A DNA stretch of 14,322 bases from Acanthaster planci (Eukaryota; Echinodermata; Asteroidea; Valvatida; Acanthasteridae): positions 220,479 to 234,800 of the forward strand of contig NW_019091544.1 in assembly GCF_001949145.1 (NCBI RefSeq). Direction: 5' to 3'. The position numbers and the translations under genes were made by a program. This document shows positions 1 through 5,748 of this stretch, piece by piece (the first letter of the stretch is position 1; each line of letters starts with the position of its first letter). The notes beneath the pieces are model-generated. The model did not search any database, was not told the DNA's origin, and saw nothing but the letters and a program-made list of their open reading frames with translations.

Positions 1-890
1 GATTTAACACTATGTCAGACATTTAGCGATGTTGTGCAAACTAGCTTGATTCAAAATCAACTTGATCGACTAAACCAATGGGTTAATGACAGTAACATGA
101 TATTAAATGCTGATAAATGCCAGGCATTGACTGTTTTAAAAAGAACGCTATCCAGATTCCAGACTTGAATTGAGGTGCTTCGACTCTTGATCAACTGAAC
201 TGTCTTAAAATTCTTGGCATTAATATCCAAAGTAATCTCAGATGGGATATCTAGGTAACCTTGATGAGTACTTCCTTTAATAGAAGGCTTTATTTGTTAC
301 GTCAGCTTAGACGTTGCGGCATATCAATTGAAGATCTTGTAACTGTGTACATGCAACATATCAGACCTACCGTTGAACATGCATGTCCTGTTTGGCATTC
401 TGGATTGAAAAATGAACAACGAAATCGCTCGAAAAACTACAAATTTTATCCAAATTTTATCCATTGATATTTCAAGTTGTACGTCATATGATCATATGTG
501 CAGTGAGCTGCAACTACCCTTGTTGAAGGAAAGACGTGATCACTTGTGTTTGAAATTTGGCAAGAAACTTCTTATTTCTCAACATGACTGGCTTCCACCG
601 ATGAGGTCCAATAATTTACGTAATGCCAACACTTTGTCAATCCCAAGATGCCGAACTAATAGATACTAATCCAGTTCAATCCCTTCTTTGGTTAAACTTC
701 TGAATGAGAACTACTTGTAATTTTCTTGTTGTAGATTTTGTGTCCTATTTTAATTGTTTATAATTGTAATAGTGATATTTTAAAGAACTTTTTTAGCAAT
801 TATTGGTAATTTTTTTATGAGTGTAAACTTGCTCACAATTCACCCTCAGGGCTGCGACGGGAGAGTTAAAATAAAACACTAATAATGAAA
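1..890 (+). mobile_element. Degraded non-LTR (LINE) retrotransposon, reverse-transcriptase C-terminus and 3' tail
   Basis: Translation in broken frames gives the end of a LINE ORF2 of Jockey/CR1/L2 type. Positions 1-168 read LDRLNQWVNDSNMILNADKC, the segment just before the conserved LG motif. After a frame change, about 190-240 reads LKILGINIQSNLRWD. Positions 261-410 read RRLYLLRQLRRCGI, then IRPTVEHACPVWHSGL, a hallmark of this group. Positions 412-669 give the usual post-RT tail (LPLLKERRDHLCLKFGKKL, then RCRTNRY). Stops after 168 and around 253, plus shifts near 170 and 412, make it non-functional. Positions 670-890 look like the 3' UTR, ending in an A-rich stretch with AATAAAA near 871. 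The 5' part lies outside the window. The LINE assignment is strong; the exact clade is not resolved. Confidence 0.85.
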
Positions 891-2365
891 ACTTATTATA
901 TACAAACATGTGCACTTATACATGTACATGGGCACTTTGTGTACATGTGCTGTTGATTTGTGAATTCCTAACCAGAAATGCAACAAACTTCATGCAAGCA
1001 ACAGTATCGTGTCCACGGTGCACTGCATAAATGCCAAGATTGGCTCTGTATTTGCAGGGGTTAGTTACGAGCGTTTCACCCAAAATACATGTCATTACTC
1101 TGACAAGGTACTTAATATTTCAGCATTGTCATACATGTATCAGTAGGAGTAGTTGAGTAGAAATGGATTCTTCCCCCTGGCTGTACGATTCTTTTTTTTT
1201 TTACAAACTTGTTATGCGTTTGAAGACACTCATCATCGTTAAGTTTGAACTCAATTTTGCATTATGGTTAAGTTTGAATTCAATTTGACATTATGGTTTC
1301 GTTGTTCCTGTTATTGGAAGTTCAAGGCTACTTACGTGTCATTGAGCACCACAGTGGAAGAAGTACACATTCTTGGCTAATGACCCCTCTCAGAAAAATT
1401 CACACTGTGTGAGAATGGTATGCTCCATTCTTGCAAAACTGGTCTAAAAATGACCGCAGAGAGTTACTTTAAAACCTCCTTAACTCCTGAAAAAGAAAGT
1501 TGAGGGGGATGGATAGGAGGATGGAGTTTAGGGTCAGAGTAAAATGGATTCCATGTATGCCAACATAAAGGATAAAGGAACCTGAAGAGCAAGTGAAGAA
1601 TGAAAACTGTTCCTGTATGTATCCTTTGTCCCTTAATCTACTCGTGTAGCCTAGAGCTTTGTGTTTGATATAACCTGGTTTAACCAAAACTGTGGACCCC
1701 AACATACTATGGAGCTGTTAAAAAGGAGCATCCAGCATGTATATGAAATAAGTGGTACATGTATAATGCATAATGTTCTTTGTTTATGCTGAGTGTCCCC
1801 CAATCTTCTGTGTGTCTTTTACTTGGCACATGTACTGTACATGTACATGTACTTTGTACAGTGCACAAGAAACAATGATTTATGTAAACGTCAGATGCAA
1901 GGGTCATGTGCAAGGATTGTACAGTGGGTGCAAGGGTTGTCCATGCCTACATGCATGCACGTGTACATGTACAGTATACATATCACTTAGAGAATCACTG
2001 GTGTACAGTGTATGACTATATCGTTTGATGAGTGTGTGCACAGTACATGATCACAACGGTCATGTTAATTCTTTTTGACGGGGGGGGGTGTAAAAATCTC
2101 CGTGTAACTTGCCTCCTCTTGGCTGCTTTTTAATCTCCTGTCAACATCTGTAAACTTGTGAGTCTGTACTTTGGAATTTATGTGGAACTCTTTTGAGTGA
2201 CTGGTATTTTGTCATCGTTAATTTTGGCCTATATTTGAGGACACTGTTGCTTGTGAACTTGATCTACATGTACATGTATGTGTGGACCTACACGTTATGG
2301 CATTTCTGCATGTAAGTGCACTCCACCTGATGCTTGTTCTACAGATCCATTAACCTCGCTGTAAT
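891..2365. other. Noncoding stretch, no gene seen
   Basis: AT-rich DNA with many TACATGTA-type words (for example around 919, 1838 and 1963), an oligo-T run near 1191-1202 and an oligo-G run near 2080. All open frames are short, on both strands, and recall no protein family. Nothing here supports a gene or RNA. Confidence 0.6.
1238..1295. repeat. Two-copy 29-bp tandem duplication
   Basis: Two adjacent copies of a 29-bp sequence beginning GTTAAGTTTGAA and ending CATTATG, differing at a few positions (ACTCAATTTTGC versus ATTCAATTTGAC). A simple local duplication with no coding content. Confidence 0.8.
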
Positions 2366-2478
2366 CCTTCCTCAGGTCAGGCATTGCTACACAATAGATT
2401 AATATGAATGAACTGAAGGTTCATTTAAATACATGTACCTTTTACTCTATTGTTTAGTGATGCCTGACCTCAGGAAGG
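2366..2478. repeat. 113-bp inverted repeat (foldback, MITE-like)
   Basis: The left arm (2366-2399, starting CCTTCCTCAGGTCAGGCAT) pairs with the right arm (2445-2478, ending ATGCCTGACCTCAGGAAGG) with few mismatches over 34 bp. A smaller nested pair (ATGAAC/GTTCAT) sits in the spacer. No ORF is present. The size and structure suit a miniature inverted-repeat element or a hairpin transcript. No target-site duplication is obvious. Confidence 0.75.
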
Positions 2479-2549
2479 AGTATGGCATGTTGGCAGGTCT
2501 GGTTTTATGTTCGTCCGTGAAATGCTTCCAGTTTTTCAGTGAACTTACA

Positions 2550-2589
2550 ACAGCTATTGTCGATTGTCTGACCGTCATACAATAGCTGT
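2550..2589. repeat. Short perfect inverted repeat
   Basis: ACAGCTATTGT (2550-2560) and its exact complement ACAATAGCTGT (2579-2589) flank an 18-base spacer. The function is unknown; it may be the relic of a longer foldback like the neighbour at 2366-2478. Confidence 0.6.
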
Positions 2590-2999
2590 GGTACATGTAC
2601 CTTGATGTCAGCATTTGGGAATCTGTCTATAAACTGCAGTTCATCTGGCTCCAAGCTAAAACTCCTCATTTTTAAGTTGTCGAAACATGGCCGTACAGCT
2701 TTTCACATGCCTGATCACAGACTGGACTCCATTCTCAACCTTACTATATACACTGCACATGTACATGTGGACATCACAGTACCAAGATTATCAGCCTGCT
2801 GACCAAGTATATGTGCCCAAGCAAAATTTTGTCTCTAAACTGTAAGTGCAACATACCGGTACCGTACATGTAGCTACTCTTTCAAAACATTGCATGGCGT
2901 ACACCTGACAACCTATACCAACTGCACTTCCCTTGATATCCCATTGAACCTCATCAATAGACCTACAACATAATAACGTAATGCCATGTTTACCGCGGT

Positions 3000-3115
3000 G
3001 CACTGTGGGTGAAAGGTGGGGATATTGCAGGAACGCGTCGATGTGACACGTTATGTGTAACATTTATTATGGCAGGTGTATCGACCTGACACTAAAAAAA
3101 AAAAATCCCAATTAT
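3000..3115. repeat. Left terminal inverted repeat of the THAP element
   Basis: It starts GCACTGTGGGTGAAAGGTGG if ACCGCGGT (2992-2999) is taken as a target duplication, or at 2988 if that palindrome is part of the TIR. It aligns with the reverse complement of 3458-3578, with a small length difference near 3060-3080 and a longer A-run (3094-3105). Confidence 0.75.
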
Positions 3116-3123
3116 CATCCAAA

Positions 3124-3474
3124 ATGGTCCATGTGAACTGCTGTGTTCCATTGTGTTTATCAAGCACTCAACAAATACCAGAGCTGCGTTTTTTTAAACT
3201 TCCATGGGACTGCAAAAGGCGACAGATTTGGACAAGTTCTGTGAGAAATAAGGCCATCAAAGCGAAGTCCAAGTGGACCTCTGTATGCAGTCTACATTTT
3301 GTAGGCGGAGACAAAACTTACGACGTACCGGATCCAACGATTTTCCCATGGACGAGTGAGTGGGAGGGGGTTGTTTTTCGGCAAAATGAACAACGAAGAA
3401 GCTTTCCTGCTACTGCAAACCTAAAACCACTGCCAATCTTGCAGCCAAAACAAGCTTATAATTGGGATTTTTAA
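3124..3474 (+). CDS. Stand-alone THAP zinc-finger protein encoded by the transposon (116 aa)
   Basis: The start at 3124 is chosen because THAP domains begin within a few residues of the initiator, as MVHVNCCVPLC does here. An in-frame ATG at 3076 would only add a lysine-rich leader from the TIR. The visible THAP signature is C6-x4-C11, W36, then CSLH with C55 and H58 (43 residues between the second and third ligands, within the family range), and DVPDPTIFPW at 67-76 matching the conserved AVPTIF-type box. This C2CH fold binds DNA in P-element transposase and THAP proteins. After residue 80 there is only a short basic, proline-containing tail with no coiled coil and no catalytic domain. There is no stop or frameshift. 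By inference it could bind transposon ends or act as a repressor. Expression is not demonstrable here. Confidence 0.8.
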   Translation: MVHVNCCVPLCLSSTQQIPELRFFKLPWDCKRRQIWTSSVRNKAIKAKSKWTSVCSLHFVGGDKTYDVPDPTIFPWTSEWEGVVFRQNEQRRSFPATANLKPLPILQPKQAYNWDF

Positions 3475-3578
3475 TTTTTTTTGTGTTTCAGGTCGATCCA
3501 CACACAATATACAGTATACATTACACATAACGTGTTCGCACGCGTTCCTGCAACATCCCCACCTTTCACCCACAATGC
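3458..3578. repeat. Right terminal inverted repeat of the THAP element
   Basis: It runs from ATAATTGGGATTTTT to CACCTTTCACCCACAATGC and is followed by the palindrome ACCGCGGT (3579-3586). The last codons and stop of the THAP ORF lie inside this arm. Confidence 0.75.
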
Positions 3579-3664
3579 ACCGCGGTAAACACTGTGCTGA
3601 TGTATATTCATAAACACTGTATATGCCTACTCAGTGCTTGTCCGAGAGCTTATGAAAAAAAAGT

Positions 3665-3775
3665 AGAGAAAACCACAAGCTTACTCGAGTGGGACTTGGA
3701 CCCACGACCTCCTGCTTACTAATGCATACATCTTAATCACTTGACCACCGAGCTTTCCCAGGTCGGCTAGCTGGT
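3665..3775 (-). mobile_element. tRNA-derived SINE head or tRNA pseudogene
   Basis: Read on the minus strand, it has an A-box-like GCTCGGTGGTCAAGTGATTAAG and a B-box-like GTGGGTCCAAGTCCCAC, the latter a perfect 5-bp T-stem around a 7-base loop, at roughly tRNA spacing. The acceptor stem does not pair and no CCA or clean anticodon arm is seen, so a functional tRNA is unlikely. A SINE head is the simplest reading. Confidence 0.55.
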
Positions 3776-3859
3776 CCGAGTCAGATGTAGCAGTGGGTAC
3801 TGCAATCTATTTCAAGATGTCTTTGCATCGGTGAAAGATGTTCATTTTTTTCAGTCATG

Positions 3860-3960
3860 GCTCTTCCTCTTCAAGAGTCAGGTTGGCATAGTGGTTCTTT
3901 CCTCGCCTTCCACCTCTACAGCCCAGGTTCGAATCCCAGCCAGAATCTCAGACCAATTTA
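3860..3960 (+). mobile_element. tRNA-derived SINE head
   Basis: The A box TGGCATAGTGG (3884-3894) and B box GGTTCGAATCC (3926-3936) fit the RNA polymerase III consensus with normal spacing of about 31 bases. The T-stem is imperfect and the acceptor arm does not pair, so this is not an active tRNA. The body continues with unrelated sequence toward a LINE fragment about 90 bp downstream. The head points opposite to the one at 3665-3775. Confidence 0.65.
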
Positions 3961-4050
3961 GAATATGCAGTCCCAATATGGCACCCAGGTTTATTAAAGA
4001 AGAATGTCTGGAAAAATTACAGCGCGAAAGTTTTTGAATAGTTTTTTGCT

Positions 4051-4320
4051 AATTATTCTGCTGATAAGTCTTACATGGACATGTTCCCAATTAAACACCC
4101 CCCTCCTTCCAAATGTAGAAAGCAATTGTATCTGAAGTTTGGGAAACCACTGCTCACTTCAACAACATATAGAGATTGGTTACCTCCTATTCAGAATAAT
4201 GGGTTGAAGAACAATAATTACCTCAGTACAGTTTGCTGTAGAACAAATAAGGCAGTACAAACACAGTGCTATTCCTTAACAGATTTAATCAACAAAGCTA
4301 CATGTCCATGTGGTTCTATT
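4051..4320 (+). mobile_element. Second LINE fragment, post-RT C-terminal region
   Basis: The frame starting near 4075 reads KCRKQLYLKFGKPLL, then RDWLPPIQNNGLKNNNYLS and CCRTNKAVQTQCYSL. It is homologous in order and spacing to the C-terminal tail of the LINE at 1-720 (LCLKFGKKLL, DWLPPMRSNNLRNANTLS, RCRTNRY). The two copies differ too much to be a recent duplication. The 5' part is missing, as is typical of truncated LINE insertions. Confidence 0.75.
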
Positions 4321-4808
4321 ACACCTATGTAGCTTGCTGACATTAACCATATTGTGCACTACTAAATGCAGTCGTCTCCAATATTTTTCTCAAGTTTTTG
4401 TTGATTCCCTCTTAATGTCTCTTGCATTTTTTTCTCTAAATACATGTGTATCCGTTTCCGTGTGTGATTGTTTTCTTTGTTCTTATGGAGCACTTGTCTA
4501 AAGTTTCGTTTACTTACATTTTTACTTTCGTAAATTAAGCTAAAATGAGGCTTCTTGGGCATGAAAGTTTTATAAGTGGTTTTAGGGCAAAACCTGTAAT
4601 TGAAATTAACATCTCCCCAAAGTACATGTTGACAAAACCATAATGTACGACTATATACATGTACATGTACTTGTAATGCTGATGCAAAATCTTTTTCTTG
4701 GAAGGGTCTGTCATTTTGTTCTACATGGTGTAAAAAACTCACAGCGTGGTTTTGTGATGTCACATCCATAGTGCTGGAAAAGACTACTACATGTATGGAA
4801 GCAGGCTG
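4321..4808. other. Noncoding stretch, no gene seen
   Basis: AT-rich sequence with TACATGTA words near 4656-4670. A 135-codon open frame on the minus strand (4362-4769) has no recognisable domain or supporting context and is probably chance. Confidence 0.5.
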
Positions 4809-4970
4809 GAAACCTTAGCTCAGATAAGCTGATTTGAAACCATTGCTCAGATCAGCTGATTTGAAACCATTGCTCAGATCAGCTGATTTGAAACCATTGC
4901 TCAGATCAACTGATTTGAAACCTTTGCTCATATCAGCTGATTTGAAACCTTAGCTCATATAAGCTGATTT
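4809..4970. repeat. 27-bp tandem repeat, six copies
   Basis: Six head-to-tail 27-bp units begin GAAACC and end GCTGATTT or ACTGATTT, with exactly constant length. Units 2, 3 and 5 carry the palindrome ATCAGCTGAT with an E-box core CAGCTG; unit 4 has CAACTG and units 1 and 6 have AAGCTG. Outer units share TTAGCTCA while inner ones have ATTGCTCA or TTTGCTCA. There are no unique spacers, so this is a minisatellite and not a CRISPR array. Confidence 0.9.
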
Positions 4971-5151
4971 GTTTTTTTACTTCCTGCGTTGGACATATTA
5001 CACTTTCAGAGGTCTTGTGCTTGGATATTTATTGGTTTTATTTTGTTCTCTTTAATTTACGAATTCATATGTCCACAATTGAAAGCTAATACAAGTACCG
5101 TACATGTATCTTTTATCTGAAACGGGGATTAACCTGTGTTGTTTCCCCAAG
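4971..5151. other. Noncoding spacer ending in a possible 3' splice site
   Basis: AT-rich sequence. It closes with a pyrimidine-containing run and CCCCAAG (AG at 5150-5151), the candidate acceptor for the exon-like block that follows. Nothing else is seen. Confidence 0.35.
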
Positions 5152-5337
5152 GTTGCCAAGAAATATGCCCGGATCCCTCGTCACATCTGTAAGGAGTTTG
5201 TTTTCTCATGCCCAAGCTGTTCACTGAGGAGAGACAGAAATGTCAGTATATTAACTATCAATGAAGACGGAACTCCCAGAAGACCCCTCAAGCGAAAGGC
5301 ATTTTCTCCAGTCACTCCAATCAGAGTCGCTAGAATG
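5152..5337 (+). CDS. Exon-like block with integrase-type zinc-binding C-x2-C segment
   Basis: An open stretch of exactly 62 codons sits between an acceptor (TTTCCCCAAG, AG at 5150-5151) and a donor (ATG|GTAAGA at 5338), with phase 0 at both ends. It reads KKYARIPRHICKEFVFSCPSCSL, then a basic linker with PRRPLKRK. The pattern Y-x-IPR-x8-F-x3-C-x2-C resembles the second half of the H2C2 zinc-binding domain of retroviral-type and KRBA2/GIN1-like integrases. The histidine half is absent here and would need an upstream exon. Its phase would let it splice to NPL exon 1 at 5666, but that exon also has its own plausible start. It could be an exon of an unknown gene, domesticated transposon DNA, or chance. 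Not identified with certainty. Confidence 0.4.
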
Positions 5338-5644
5338 GTAAGACTTTGATACCATCTTATCCACCAATGTGAGATCACTTGTTTCTCAGTATTTCCCCTA
5401 CTTTTTGGCAACATTTTTGGCCGTTTTACTTGCTTATTCAAGGAAGGAAAATGGCATAGAAAACGTTGCTTTTTGCTTATTACATGTACATTAAACTGAA
5501 AATAGGGGCTTCTTTTTGGGGGGCATGGGCCCCCATTGGTTTCCTTTCTTGATCTGCCTTTGAAACATGGTATGTGGTTATTCTGAGTACATGTCCCCAA
5601 GTTAAGAGTATTATGAAAGAGCTCTGACCTCAAATGACCAGATT
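5338..5644. other. Intergenic or intronic spacer
   Basis: It begins with a GTAAGA donor and contains no recognisable gene, although a 150-codon minus-strand frame (5181-5633) overlaps it. That frame runs antisense through the exon-like block and recalls no family, so it is treated as a shadow. Confidence 0.4.
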
Positions 5645-5748
5645 ATGGTATTTTACTCTCTGCAGAGCAAAGTTAGCAAAGTAAGTTTGCAAGACTTCAA
5701 GGTGAAGGGACTGATTGCAGCACCATTTACACCTTTTGAAGAGAATGG
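5645..5748 (+). CDS. NPL: NPL exon 1 (start codon uncertain)
   Basis: It encodes the first barrel strand, KGLIAAPFTPFEENG. It ends GAATGG|GTGTGT in phase 2. ATG at 5645 is in frame with a good context. CTCTCTGCAG at 5656-5665 is also a credible acceptor, so the true exon may begin at 5666 and the start may lie upstream. Confidence 0.8.

Larger units (their letters stand above)
2988..3590 (+). mobile_element. Compact DNA transposon with long TIRs and a THAP-only ORF
   Basis: The two ends are inverted copies of each other. From the left edge: GTTTACCGCGGTGCACTG, then TGGGTGAAAGGTGGGGAT, GCAGGAACGCGT, ACACGTTATGTGTAA, TCGACCTGA, an A-run and AATCCCAATTAT. The right edge carries the same blocks in reverse complement. 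The left arm reaches about 3115 and the right arm starts about 3458. The unique interior between them is essentially one ORF with a THAP domain. THAP domains occur at the N-terminus of P-element and some Kolobok transposases. No DDE/RNase-H-like catalytic core is present, so this is a non-autonomous derivative. ACCGCGGT abuts both arms and may be an 8-bp target duplication (P-type), but it is self-palindromic and could instead belong to the TIR. Confidence 0.8.

Noticed and set aside
3665-3775. Functional tRNA gene on the minus strand
   Set aside because: A and B boxes are present, but the acceptor and anticodon stems do not pair. A SINE head or pseudogene fits better.
4362-4769. 135-codon minus-strand frame
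   Set aside because: Low-complexity, lysine- and asparagine-rich composition typical of AT-rich noncoding DNA; no motif or context.
4809-4970. 27-bp direct repeats as a CRISPR array
   Set aside because: Units are adjacent with no unique spacers, no cas genes are present, and the context is animal DNA.
5181-5633. 150-codon minus-strand frame
   Set aside because: It runs antisense through a better-supported plus-strand exon-like block, has no recognised family, and shows no splice or promoter support.
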